DNA of 64,000 bases from positions 3,720,001 through 3,784,000 of the forward strand of contig NZ_CP050153.1 in the NCBI RefSeq assembly GCF_011617465.1, written 5' to 3'. The notes beneath the pieces are model-generated. The model searched no databases. It was given only the letters and a program-made list of their open reading frames with translations, and was not told the origin of the DNA. Position 1 is the stretch's first letter, and every line of letters begins with the position of its first letter. This document shows, one piece after another, positions 35,526-44,558 of this stretch. Both the position numbers and the translations under genes were made by a program. The stretch is from Brevibacterium pigmentatum (GTDB taxonomy: Bacteria > Actinomycetota > Actinomycetes > Actinomycetales > Brevibacteriaceae).

Positions 35526-36487
35526 TGCATATAGTTCTGGTCGAGGATGATGAGGTCATCCGCGAAACGACGCAGATCGGACTCGAACGATTCGACTACA
35601 CGGTCTCGGCATTCGCCGACGGCCGCGAGGGGTACGAATTCGTCTCCGCCAACGGCGCCGACGTCCTCCTGCTGGATCTCATGCTGCCGACGATGAACGG
35701 CGCTTCCATCTGCCGTGCCGTGCGCGAGCGTTCGACGATCCCGATCATCATCATCTCCGCCCGCTCCGATGCCATCGACATCGTCCAGGCCCTCGAGGCC
35801 GGCGCCGACGACTATCTCACCAAGCCGTTCGACATGCAGGTGCTCAACGCCCGCATCCGTGCGGTCGTCCGCCGGTTCATCACGACCGGCACAGACCGGT
35901 TCGGCTACTCCCCCGCCCCCGAGGCGGATGAACACCACGACACCGTGATCGGCCCCGGCGGCATGGTCACCGGCGACGGCATCCCCGAGGTCCTCGGCGC
36001 CAGCCCCGGAATGGACACCCGGGATCGGCTGCGAGCGCAGCTCGAATCCGATGACACCTACCTCGGTGCCGGTGGGAAGTTCACCACCGCCCCCGAGGCG
36101 GACGACGACGAAGAGGCGATCGGCGGCGCGGTTCCGCCACGTCCGAGCGGCTCGCCCACGGTGGCCGCGGAAACGTCCGGATCCGACGGCGGGCTGGGTC
36201 CGTTCCGCACACGACTGGGCTCCCTCGTCCTCGACACCGGCCGGCTGACGGTCGAGGTCGACGGGGAGGAAGTCCACCTCACCCCGACCGAGCTGCGTGT
36301 CCTCCTGCTGCTGACCGAGCAGCCCGAGCACGTGTATTCGCGGGAGAAGATCGCGTTCACGGTCTGGGGCTACGAATGGGCCGGCGACTCCCGCGTCGTC
36401 GACGTCCACATCCAGCGCCTGCGGAAGAAGATCGGGGCGAACATGATCGAAACCGTTCGCGGATTCGGTTACCGCTTCGCAGGCTGA
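35525..36487 (+). CDS. OmpR-family response regulator with long linker
   Basis: 320 residues against about 230 for a usual OmpR regulator. The receiver (1-120) has EDD (8-10), phosphoacceptor Asp 51 (LLLDLMLPT) and Lys 100 (YLTKPFD). The winged-helix DNA-binding domain (about 225-320) is complete, with HLTPTELRVLLLL and VVDVHIQRLRKKIG. Between them is an acidic, Gly/Pro-rich linker of about 100 residues, likely disordered. It is coupled to the preceding lipoprotein and followed four bases later by its sensor kinase. Confidence 0.92.
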   Translation: MHIVLVEDDEVIRETTQIGLERFDYTVSAFADGREGYEFVSANGADVLLLDLMLPTMNGASICRAVRERSTIPIIIISARSDAIDIVQALEAGADDYLTKPFDMQVLNARIRAVVRRFITTGTDRFGYSPAPEADEHHDTVIGPGGMVTGDGIPEVLGASPGMDTRDRLRAQLESDDTYLGAGGKFTTAPEADDDEEAIGGAVPPRPSGSPTVAAETSGSDGGLGPFRTRLGSLVLDTGRLTVEVDGEEVHLTPTELRVLLLLTEQPEHVYSREKIAFTVWGYEWAGDSRVVDVHIQRLRKKIGANMIETVRGFGYRFAG

Positions 36488-36491
36488 TTAG

Positions 36492-37778
36492 ATGTCGCTG
36501 CGCTGGAAGATCTCTCTGCTCATCGTCGCCTCGGTGATCATCGCCGTCCTGTCGTGCTCGATCGTGCTGCGCCAATCCGCGGCCCGGGCCGAGGACGACC
36601 GCATGCGGTCGACGGTGACCGAGCAGCTGACGAACGCGACAGCCATCTTCTCCGAGACCGGGGTGCTCACTCTCAACGCCCGCATCGATGATCCGGAGCT
36701 GCCCAAGGAGGCGCGCAAGTCCGCGCTCAAGGGGCAGAGCGTGACGATCCGCTCCGAGGTCGACGGTGAGGAGATCGTGTGGGCAGCGGCCCCGATCGAG
36801 GTCGGCTCGCATACCCAGGTGATCTCCGTACGCGCTTCGACCAAGGACAGCCAGGAGCTCATCGGCCGCATCGACCAGGCACTGCTGGTGGGCATGATCG
36901 GCTCCGCCCTCGTCGTCGGCGGTGTCGGCTCGATCGTCGCCGGCCGCATCTCCCGCAGGCTGACCCTGGGCGCGCAGGCCGCCCGGAAGATCGCCGGCGG
37001 GGACACGACGACGCGCATCGCCGATGTCATCGACGAATCCGATCAGGAAGTGTGGGCCTTCGCCACGGCAGTCGACACCGCTGTGGCCCGCCTGACCGAA
37101 CGCATCGACTCCGAGCAGCGCTTCACCGCGGACCTCGCGCACGAGATGCGCACCCCGCTGACCGGGCTGGTCAATGCCGCGAACCTGCTCGAAGAGGATT
37201 CCCGCCCCGCCGAGCTCGTCAAGGACCGAGTCGTGCGCATGCAGGTCCTCGTCGAGGATCTCCTCGAGGTCTCCCGTCTCGACGCCGGCCGTGCCAATCC
37301 CGAGTTCACCCGCGTCGACGTCGATCAGGCGATCCGTTCCCTGCTGGGCACGATGGAGGCCTCGGGCGCCCTGGCCGGCCACCAGATCGACACTCATCTG
37401 GCGGCGCTGAATTCGACGCTGGTCACCGATGTCCGCCGCTTCGAGCGCATCGTGTCGAACCTGCTGGTCAACGCGATCAAGCACGGCGGGGATCCCATCC
37501 GCCTGGAGACGAGCACGCGCAGCATCATCGTCTCCGACTCCGGTGCCGGCTATCCGCCGGATATCGTCAACACCGGCCCGACCCGCTTCGTCTCCGCCGG
37601 AGGCGGCGGAATGGGCCTCGGCCTCGTCATCGCGCAGGGGCAGGCACGCCTGCTCGGCATCAAGCTGATCTTCAGTAACGATCCCGTAACAGGGGGCGCA
37701 CGGACGGAAGTGGTCTTCCCCGACGAGGAAGCCCAGGAACGCGCGCTCCGGCAGTACGTCGAGAGCCGATCCGAATAA
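36492..37778 (+). CDS. Sensor histidine kinase
   Basis: 428 residues. Two membrane helices (about 5-27 and 133-157) enclose a small external domain of about 105 residues. A HAMP domain follows (about 157-210), then the H-box FTADLAHEMRTPLTGL (His 217). The ATPase domain has an N-box LVNAIKHG, DSGAGYPP and GGMGLGLVIAQG. Pairs with the upstream OmpR-type regulator. The C-terminal ATPase domain is compact. No ligand can be inferred, though the next gene is a cell-wall carboxypeptidase. Confidence 0.92.
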   Translation: MSLRWKISLLIVASVIIAVLSCSIVLRQSAARAEDDRMRSTVTEQLTNATAIFSETGVLTLNARIDDPELPKEARKSALKGQSVTIRSEVDGEEIVWAAAPIEVGSHTQVISVRASTKDSQELIGRIDQALLVGMIGSALVVGGVGSIVAGRISRRLTLGAQAARKIAGGDTTTRIADVIDESDQEVWAFATAVDTAVARLTERIDSEQRFTADLAHEMRTPLTGLVNAANLLEEDSRPAELVKDRVVRMQVLVEDLLEVSRLDAGRANPEFTRVDVDQAIRSLLGTMEASGALAGHQIDTHLAALNSTLVTDVRRFERIVSNLLVNAIKHGGDPIRLETSTRSIIVSDSGAGYPPDIVNTGPTRFVSAGGGGMGLGLVIAQGQARLLGIKLIFSNDPVTGGARTEVVFPDEEAQERALRQYVESRSE

Positions 37779-38003
37779 CCTCGCCGCGGCGGGGCCCTGT
37801 TTACCGTAAGGTGCTGACCTCGGTCGATGCTTGGTTTCCAGAGGTTACGCTGAGGCCGGCCTGAGCGTCGGCTGACCGCCCATGAGTGCGACTCGTCACT
37901 TAAATATGACAGGTCCTATACATTCCCGTTACAATTTTGTGATGTTGCATTGAAGTCGTCGTAACCTCGGCGGTCTTCGCGGAATCACACCAAACGGAGT
38001 TTT

Positions 38004-39095
38004 ATGTCAGAGTCATCATCGAGCACAGAACCACAGGTGCGTCGACGGGATCTGCACAGGCGTCGCTCATCGTCCCCATTCTCTCGCGCTCGCACGTCGA
38101 AGCGCGAGACCGGGACACCCACCGCCCCTGCTGCCGCTGACTCCGGGACACCGACCGCTTCTGCATCCGCTGCCAGCACGACCGAGACCCTGTCGCCCAG
38201 GCGCGCAGCGATGGCCGCCGAGGCACGTGCGGCACAGACATCTCCGCGGCGGAACGCGATGGCTCGTGAAGCCGCCACAGTCCCGACGACCTTCGGTTCT
38301 CCGTCCGCCTCGTCGATCCGCCGGGTCAGCGCAGGAGCCGCCGAGAGCCGCGGGTCCGATGGCGCGCTGCTGAAATCCGTGCGCAAGCGGAAGCTGCGGA
38401 CCGCGTCCACCCTCGCCGCCGTCTCTGTGGCAGGCGCCGCCACTGCAGTGACCATGCTGGTCAACAATCTCAGCGGAGGTGCCGAGGTCAAGACCGACCC
38501 GTCTGCCGCCAGTGAGCCCTCTGCCATCAACGCGGAGAAGGTCAACGCCGACGTCCCCGAGGTCAAGGGCAAGTCGGCGATGGAGATCGGCGTGCCCAGC
38601 GCCAAGCAGAAGAAGGTCGAAGCCGCGTCCCGCGCAGTCGAGAAGAGCGCCCTGCCCGGCTGCGATGAGAAGCAGAACTTCGACCAGTCCGCCGGCAACG
38701 GCGAGCTGCCCGATGAGTGGCTGTGCGACCTCGGCAAGGAAGATCACCGACTCCGTGCCGACGCCGCCGTCTCCTTCGCGAAGATGAACGCCGCCTACAA
38801 GAAGGACACCGGCAAGGAACTCGAGATCACGGATTCCTACCGCGACATGGCCGGCCAGCTCTCTGTGGCCAGCCGGAAACCGGGACTGTCGGCTAAGCCG
38901 GGCACCTCGCTGCACGGATGGGGTATCGCCCTCGACCTCGGCGGCGGAGTCGCCAACAAGACCGGAGCCTGGGGCTGGCTCGTCGAGCACGGTGACGAAT
39001 ACGGCTGGGAGAACCCGGACTGGGCCAAGGCGAGCATGTACGAACCGTGGCACTGGGAATACACCCCGGCCCGCGACTCGATTCCCGGCAACTGA
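38004..39095 (+). CDS. M15 (VanY-type) D,D-carboxypeptidase with long cytoplasmic N-terminus
   Basis: 363 residues. The first 130 are Ser/Thr/Ala/Arg-rich and probably disordered inside the cell. One membrane helix follows (about 132-155). The extracytoplasmic peptidase domain (about 240-363) shows the M15 zinc set: SLHGWGIALD (His 304, Asp 311) and EPWHWEY (Glu 347, His 350). It trims the terminal D-Ala of peptidoglycan stem peptides. GGAG lies just before the ATG. The upstream gap is A/T-rich for this genome and likely contains a promoter. Confidence 0.9.
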   Translation: MSESSSSTEPQVRRRDLHRRRSSSPFSRARTSKRETGTPTAPAAADSGTPTASASAASTTETLSPRRAAMAAEARAAQTSPRRNAMAREAATVPTTFGSPSASSIRRVSAGAAESRGSDGALLKSVRKRKLRTASTLAAVSVAGAATAVTMLVNNLSGGAEVKTDPSAASEPSAINAEKVNADVPEVKGKSAMEIGVPSAKQKKVEAASRAVEKSALPGCDEKQNFDQSAGNGELPDEWLCDLGKEDHRLRADAAVSFAKMNAAYKKDTGKELEITDSYRDMAGQLSVASRKPGLSAKPGTSLHGWGIALDLGGGVANKTGAWGWLVEHGDEYGWENPDWAKASMYEPWHWEYTPARDSIPGN

Positions 39096-39131
39096 CCGAT
39101 CAGCAGCCCGTCCGGCAGTTGCCTCAGCGTT

Positions 39132-39250
39132 GCCGGATCAACTGCGCACGGCCCGCTGCGAGGCACCCTCATCCGCTTTCGAAGTGAGGTGACCTCGCCC
39201 GACGAGCGCTTCTCGCTCATCAGCGCGCCGGATCAGCTGCGCAAGGCCCG
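39132..39250. repeat. Imperfect 24-bp direct repeat at end of DUF1990 gene
   Basis: GCCGGATCAACTGCGCACGGCCCG at 39132-39155 recurs at 39227-39250 with two differences; the second copy overlaps the last codons of the DUF1990 gene. It suggests a local duplication of that gene's 3' end. Confidence 0.55.
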
Positions 39251-39808
39251 TCCGTAGCGTCGCCGATAGATGATCTGAGCGATGCGGACGAAGGGTTCGC
39301 CGAGTCGCCAGATGCCCAGCCCCGCTCGCGAGACCGACCTCAGAATGAGGAACACTCGGTCATCGGCGGTGCGGATGAGGATGCAGGACTCCTCTCCGGT
39401 GATCGGATGTCCCGGCTTCGTGCTGTAGGTGAAACCGCACCGATCCTCGGTTTCGAATACATCGATGACGCGAGACGGCTCGAGCAATCGGAACGGTCCG
39501 AGTCGCACCCGAATCGTCGGCTCCTGCCCCCGCTCCACACGGGGCGGTCGACGCGCAGTCTTTGCTGACGCACCGCTGCCGGACGCGCGGTCGCTGCTAT
39601 CCGAACGTCCATCCACGTCGATATCGAAGCCGCTGCGGATCTTGACCTCCCAGTGCAGGACCTCCTCGGCGCAGCGATCGAACGTGTCCCGGCCACGGCC
39701 AACGAAGTACGCGGATTCGAAGTGACGGTATCCGTCGGGACGCTCCAACCACCTCGGCGAGAGAGGATGCGTCAGCGTTTCCGGACGCTCCTGTGGATCT
39801 TCGGCCAT
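39233..39808 (-). CDS. DUF1990 family protein
   Basis: 191 residues. The sequence GYRHFESAYFVGRGRDTFDRCAEEVLHW and later GFTYSTKPGHPITGEESCILIR match the DUF1990 pattern of small actinobacterial proteins of START-like fold and unknown role. A disordered insert (about 60-85) breaks the domain. It is monocistronic, divergent from the MaoC gene. No function can be stated. Confidence 0.8.
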   Translation of the reverse strand: MAEDPQERPETLTHPLSPRWLERPDGYRHFESAYFVGRGRDTFDRCAEEVLHWEVKIRSGFDIDVDGRSDSSDRASGSGASAKTARRPPRVERGQEPTIRVRLGPFRLLEPSRVIDVFETEDRCGFTYSTKPGHPITGEESCILIRTADDRVFLILRSVSRAGLGIWRLGEPFVRIAQIIYRRRYGRALRS

Positions 39809-39954
39809 GTCACCAACCTAACGGACTCAAGTCGCGCGACTCACAGTCCGGACGGTGGGGTGGCGTCGCACGGCCCGCCACGTATGATGCCAAGAACGGC
39901 GGACCTCAATCGAATGTCCGCTCAGCATCTGAGCCAGGATCAAGGGAGAACCAC

Positions 39955-40407
39955 GTGCGCACAATCAACGGCATCGACGAGTTCGAATCGCTCATCGGCC
40001 AGGAGCTCGGCACCTCCGAGTGGCTGACGATGGACCAGGACGCCATCAACACCTTCGCCGACGTCACCGGCGACCACCAGTGGATCCACGTCGACGAAGC
40101 GCGCGCGGCCGAGGGCCCCTACGGTGCGACGATCGTGCACGGATTCTTCACTCTCGCGCTGATTCCGAAGTTCTCCTCCGAGGTCTTCACCATCGAAGGC
40201 GTGTCCATCCGCGTCAACTACGGCCTCAACAAGGTCCGCTTCCTCCAGCCCGTCGTCGTCGGCTCGCGCCTGCGCGGAAAGGTCGAGGTCAAGGACGTCA
40301 TCCGCGGGGATAAGGGCACGCAGGTCATCCTCCAGCAGACGATCGAGATCGATGGCCAGGAGCGGCCCGCCTGCATAGCCGAGGTGGTCACTCTCCTCGT
40401 CGAGTGA
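39955..40407 (+). CDS. MaoC-like (R)-specific enoyl-CoA hydratase
   Basis: 150 residues, a single hot-dog domain with the hydratase motif FADVTGDHQWIHVDEARAAEGPYGATIVHGF (from about residue 36), holding catalytic Asp and His. It hydrates trans-2-enoyl-CoA to (R)-3-hydroxyacyl-CoA. The start is GTG at 39955, with AAGGGAGA six bases upstream. It ends at a repeat hairpin that separates it from the convergent DUF559 gene. Confident for family, unspecific for chain length. Confidence 0.92.
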   Translation: MRTINGIDEFESLIGQELGTSEWLTMDQDAINTFADVTGDHQWIHVDEARAAEGPYGATIVHGFFTLALIPKFSSEVFTIEGVSIRVNYGLNKVRFLQPVVVGSRLRGKVEVKDVIRGDKGTQVILQQTIEIDGQERPACIAEVVTLLVE

Positions 40408-40428
40408 GGCTCGGCCCTCCGACGAAAT

Positions 40429-40504
40429 TGAGTCGATAGTGGCGAAAAGTCTGAAATTCCCAACTATCTCCGACTTTTCGCCACATCCAAATCAGCTCGA
40501 CTCA
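40429..40504. repeat. Hairpin repeat element, left of DUF559 gene
   Basis: Nested inverted repeats: inner arms GTGGCGAAAAGTC (40439-40451) and its complement (40472-40484), outer arms TGAGTCGA (40429-40436) and TCGACTCA (40497-40504). The outer right arm includes the DUF559 stop codon. The sequence GTGGCGAAAAGTCTGAA recurs at 41757. It could terminate both convergent genes. Confidence 0.75.
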
Positions 40505-41410
40505 TAACAGACCTGCACGGCGGAGATGATGTTCGACGATTCGACGGATGTCCGCCCAGTTCGAGCGTTTCGAGACTCTGAGAACGAACCACCCTTCGGC
40601 CTCCAATGCGGCGATTCGCCGATTGTCTTCAGCGAACTGCAACGGTGAGGTGCGATGATGATCGCCTTCGTACTCGATGGCGAAGCGGATTGCCGGGTAT
40701 ACCATGTCCGGATGCAACACCGAATCGATCAGGCCACAGTACACAGCCGGATGCACGGACGGCTCGGGAAATCCGGCGGCGATCAACTGCAGGCGAAGGC
40801 GCGTCTCCGGGGGCGAATCCACATCCTCTCGGACCAATTCGATCGCTTTCTGTGCCGTCTGGCGTCCGACCAGCCGGGAACGAGCGGCCAGTTCAGCGCG
40901 GATCTCAGCGATCGTCGTGAGTGGGCCACATTGCCATCTGCCCACAGCCGCATCGCCGAGCTCGACAAGTTGCTCGGTCGTCAGCGCTCCGGCGAGTTCC
41001 GCGAATAGTTGTGGCACCGAGATGAGCGGCAGGCCGAAGAAGTCGTCCGCCCGCAGCCGGACATAACGGTGCAGGACAGCATCCCGCCGGCGCCGGGAAG
41101 CGTTCATCTCGCCGAGCGCCACGTGCAGACGCTTATCGGCCGAGCCCGGCAAGGGCAGCCCGTACAACCGGGCCGCAGTGACATTGCACCCGACTGATCT
41201 GGGATCAATGCCGATGCCCGCAGTGAGCCTGACCTGTTCCAGCGCCCAATCATCGTCTGCCCAGATCGGGGCGATGATGTCGGTTTCGGGTTCCGTGTCT
41301 ATCCACATTCCATGAGTGACCTGTACATACCGCGAGCTGGTCAGCAGCTTGTGACGGGTCACCCCACGTGCGGCCGCCTCAGCGCGAGAGAAGGGCACCG
41401 GCGCCCTCAT
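40502..41410 (-). CDS. DUF559 endonuclease-like protein with AbiEi-like N-terminus
   Basis: 302 residues from ATG at 41410 (GGAAG three bases upstream; the frame extends to 41626 without family sequence). The N-terminal part (RAEAAARGVTRHKLLTSSRYVQVTHGMW) is a winged-helix of the AbiEi antitoxin type. The C-terminal DUF559 domain is Vsr/restriction-fold, with RFAIEYEGDHHRTSPLQFAEDNRRIAALEAEGW holding likely metal ligands (Glu, Asp, His). These proteins are numerous in actinobacterial genomes and have no agreed role. A hairpin repeat lies immediately after the stop, and a second copy about 350 bases before the start. Confidence 0.85.
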   Translation of the reverse strand: MRAPVPFSRAEAAARGVTRHKLLTSSRYVQVTHGMWIDTEPETDIIAPIWADDDWALEQVRLTAGIGIDPRSVGCNVTAARLYGLPLPGSADKRLHVALGEMNASRRRRDAVLHRYVRLRADDFFGLPLISVPQLFAELAGALTTEQLVELGDAAVGRWQCGPLTTIAEIRAELAARSRLVGRQTAQKAIELVREDVDSPPETRLRLQLIAAGFPEPSVHPAVYCGLIDSVLHPDMVYPAIRFAIEYEGDHHRTSPLQFAEDNRRIAALEAEGWFVLRVSKRSNWADIRRIVEHHLRRAGLL

Positions 41411-41877
41411 CAGCTTCCGCGGTTTCTCAGTCCAAGGCAGGATCGGCCATTTCCTCGCAGGTTCCCTACCCGTGGGCGACAGTCCCGATACCGGTCTGGT
41501 CGAAGTTGCTGTCCTCTGCAGTCGTCCCGAGTCCATGACGACTGATCGTGCACGTTCGGGCTGCCTCACCGCTAGCGCTGGAGAACTGCCTGTGGACAGC
41601 GGTTGCGCGTCCACAGGGCGCAGCACACGAGTGGAGCACGGAGGAGAACGCTAACGAAGGACTGTTCAATCCACGCACGTACCGTGGAAATCGACCTCCG
41701 GAGAGGGTTCAGGGCCCGACAAACCTCACCAATCCCGGCCCCGGCTGAATACGAATGTGGCGAAAAGTCTGAATCCGCCGCGAATTTCGGACATTTCGCC
41801 ACTATCAACTGGCGAGCGCGGGCAGGTGAGTCCACAGCCACTGCACCCCAAGTGTCACGCCCGACCGCGTCCGGCCC
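41411..41877. other. Intergenic region upstream of DUF559 gene
   Basis: About 470 bases with no credible gene. It holds a hairpin CTGTGGAC / GTCCACAG near 41593-41620, probably the DUF559 promoter, and the second hairpin repeat at 41757-41802, listed separately. Confidence 0.5.
41757..41802. repeat. Hairpin repeat element, right of DUF559 gene
   Basis: Arms GTGGCGAAAAGTCTGAA (41757-41773) and TTCGGACATTTCGCCAC (41786-41802) pair at 15 of 17 positions around a 12-base loop. It is a second copy of the element at 40439-40484, in the same orientation. It sits 76 bases after the stop of the trehalose-phosphatase/GH15 gene and may terminate it. Confidence 0.75.
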
Positions 41878-44523
41878 TCAGCTGAGGCGGAGGGCGTCGA
41901 GCTGCTGGGCGACGCGGATGTAGCCGAGGTGCGAGTACGCCTGCGGGTGATTGCCCAAGTGCATCTCGGCGACGGGGTCGTATTCCTCCGACAGCAGTCC
42001 GGTGGGCCCGAGCAGAGCGTCGACCTGCCGGAACAGATCCCAGGCATCGTCGATGCGGCCGACCTTGATGAAGGCTTCGATGAGCCACGTCGTGCAGATG
42101 TGGAACCCGCCCTCGAGTCCGGGCAGCCCGTCATCGTAGCGGTAGCGGAACACCGTCGGGCCGACCCGCAGCTCCCGCTCGATCGCGTCGACCGTGGACA
42201 CGAACCGCGGGTCGTCGGCGTCGAGCAGTCCCGAGAGTCCGACGAACAGGGCCGCCGAATCCAGGTCCGTCTCACCGTAGGCGACGGTGAACGCCCCGAC
42301 CTCCTCGTTGAACCCATGCGTGAGCACATCCTGGGCGATCTCCTCACGCAGCTGCCGCCACGCGCCGGGCGGCTCCCGATCGAAGCGGTCGGCGATGCGC
42401 AGCGCCCGGTCGACCGTCACCCAGCACATCACCCGCGTGTACACGTTGTGCTTCGGCGGACGTCTGGCCTCCCAGATCCCGTGATCGGCCTCGAACCACC
42501 GTTTGCCCACGGCTTCGACCATCTGACAAGTGAGCGTCCAATAATCGTCAGGCAGCTCGCCGAGGTGGTCGCTGAGTTCGTCGAGGAGCTCCGTGACCGG
42601 GCCGAACACGTCCAGTTGGACCTGGTGTTCGGCGGCGTTGCCGACCCGCACCGGCCGTGATCCGGCGTATCCGGGCAGGTGGTTGAGCACCGCCTCGGTG
42701 GTCAGAGCCGAACCGTCGACGGCATAGAGCGGATGGAGCTGTTCGGGAGAGACCGTGTGCTCAAGGATGCCCGAGAGCCAGGAGAGGAATCCTTCGGCCT
42801 CACCGGTGGAGCCGAGGGCGAGCAGGGCGCGGACGGTCATCGATCCGTCGCGCAGCCACGTGTACCGGTAGTCCCAGTTGCGGACTCCGCCGATGCCTTC
42901 GGGCAGGGAGGTCGTGGGGGCGGCGAGGACTCCGCCGGTAGGTTCGTGGCAGAGAGCGCGCAAGGTGATCGCCGACCGGATGACCTCTTCGCGGTGGTGG
43001 CCGGGCAGGGTGAGCGAGTCGACCCAGTTCGTCCAGAAGTTCAGGGCGCGTTCGCGCACATGATGCTCCCCGCCGGTGGCCATATATCCGGCGTCTCCGG
43101 TACCGGTCCCGCAGGCGAGGACGAGGACGACGGATCCGCCGGGCTTCTGCGAGGGTACGACGGTCGCCTCGGCGGTGTGGGAGTCTCCGTTCTCGATGAG
43201 CTCGAAGTCGATGCCGGGGGCGTGGAGTTCGATCGGCTCCGCGGTTCCGAGCACCGCCACCCCGTCATCGGTCCTGGTCATGCGGGTGGGAACCGTGGCG
43301 TAGTCGAGCCTGGGGGCGAAGCGGATGCGGGTGGGGGTGTCGCCGGTGAGCACGCGGACGACGATCGTGTCGTCGCTGTGTCCGTCGACGGGTGCGAGGT
43401 AGTCGACGCAGCTCAGTCCTGCCCATCGGGTCTCGAGCAGGGTCGAGTTCCCGAGGTACCGCTGGGTCAGCGGGGCCGCCCCGTTTTCGGGGGCGACGGC
43501 GAAGAATCCGGCCGCCTCGGTGCCGAGGACCTCGGAGAACATCGATGCCGAGTGCGGCAGCGGGTGCGGCATCCAGCAGATGCTGCCGGCGGGGTCGATG
43601 AGCGCGGTCGACTGTCCGTTTCCGATGAGGCTGTGCCGCTGGATCGGGGTGGCACGGCGCCCGAAGAGCCAGGATTTCCGCAGCTCGAACAGTGCACTGA
43701 GGACGATGGAGACTTCCGCCGGTGAGTCCAGTCGGAAGTCCGCGTGAGTGGGCGCGGCTTCGGCACCGACCTTGAGCCCGAGGTCGTCGGCGCCGAGTGT
43801 CTCGAGCGCGAATTCGTCGGCAGTGTCATCGCCGATGAACACGACGGCTTCCGCTCCGGTCTGGCTGCGCAGCCGGGTCAGCGCATCGGCCTTCGAGGAG
43901 GGCACGACGGACAGGTCGATGACCTGTTTGCCGCGAGTGGGGTGGATCGGGTGAGCGGACGCGAGCTTCTCGACGGCGGCTTCGATCTCACGCCGGTCGG
44001 TCTCGTCGAGTCCGCGCAGGTGCACGGCCGCGCCCGTAGTCTTGTGCTCGATGACATCGCGCGGCAGGGTGCGGGTGAGATCGGCGCGGAAGTCGGCGAG
44101 GACCGTTCGCTGCGCTTCAGTGAGGGTGTCGATGGTGAATGTGTCGGTCTCACCGCCGTGAGACCCGAACAGGTGGACCTCCCGGGGCAGGCGTGACATC
44201 GCCGCAAGGTCGCGCAGGCTGCGACCGGAGATCACCCCCGCCGAGGTGGACGGAAGCAAGGCGAGCGCGCGCAGTGAATCGACCGAGCCCTCCAAAGGGA
44301 AGGCCTGGCCGGGAACGTCGACGATGGGGGCGATCGTCCCGTCGTAATCGGTGGCCACCAGCAGGGATGGCGACCGGGAGAGTTCGAAGAGCCGCCGGAA
44401 GAGAACGGGGTCGAGTGCTCGGCTCGCTTCGGCCAAGTCGCCCAATAATTCGGAGGACCTCACCGAGGCGGCAATGGTGGCCAATCGGGATTCGGTTGCG
44501 CTCTCGTGCTCGACAGTGCTCAT
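41878..44523 (-). CDS. Trehalose-6-phosphate phosphatase / GH15 trehalase-like fusion
   Basis: 881 residues. Residues about 50-290 are an OtsB-type HAD phosphatase: DYDGT (59-63), VISGRSLRDL and GDDTADEF (about 240). Residues about 300-870 are a glycoside hydrolase family 15 domain of the trehalase/glucoamylase group, with RNWDYRYTWLRDGSM (about 540) and an acidic C-terminal active-site region. The fusion would couple removal of phosphate from trehalose-6-phosphate to splitting of trehalose, or the GH15 part may act on another glucoside. No OtsA synthase is in the window. No signal peptide, so cytoplasmic. Confidence 0.88.
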   Translation of the reverse strand: MSTVEHESATESRLATIAASVRSSELLGDLAEASRALDPVLFRRLFELSRSPSLLVATDYDGTIAPIVDVPGQAFPLEGSVDSLRALALLPSTSAGVISGRSLRDLAAMSRLPREVHLFGSHGGETDTFTIDTLTEAQRTVLADFRADLTRTLPRDVIEHKTTGAAVHLRGLDETDRREIEAAVEKLASAHPIHPTRGKQVIDLSVVPSSKADALTRLRSQTGAEAVVFIGDDTADEFALETLGADDLGLKVGAEAAPTHADFRLDSPAEVSIVLSALFELRKSWLFGRRATPIQRHSLIGNGQSTALIDPAGSICWMPHPLPHSASMFSEVLGTEAAGFFAVAPENGAAPLTQRYLGNSTLLETRWAGLSCVDYLAPVDGHSDDTIVVRVLTGDTPTRIRFAPRLDYATVPTRMTRTDDGVAVLGTAEPIELHAPGIDFELIENGDSHTAEATVVPSQKPGGSVVLVLACGTGTGDAGYMATGGEHHVRERALNFWTNWVDSLTLPGHHREEVIRSAITLRALCHEPTGGVLAAPTTSLPEGIGGVRNWDYRYTWLRDGSMTVRALLALGSTGEAEGFLSWLSGILEHTVSPEQLHPLYAVDGSALTTEAVLNHLPGYAGSRPVRVGNAAEHQVQLDVFGPVTELLDELSDHLGELPDDYWTLTCQMVEAVGKRWFEADHGIWEARRPPKHNVYTRVMCWVTVDRALRIADRFDREPPGAWRQLREEIAQDVLTHGFNEEVGAFTVAYGETDLDSAALFVGLSGLLDADDPRFVSTVDAIERELRVGPTVFRYRYDDGLPGLEGGFHICTTWLIEAFIKVGRIDDAWDLFRQVDALLGPTGLLSEEYDPVAEMHLGNHPQAYSHLGYIRVAQQLDALRLS

Positions 44524-44558
44524 CTCACCTCGGATGTCTCGGTTGGCTCGGGTGCCGG

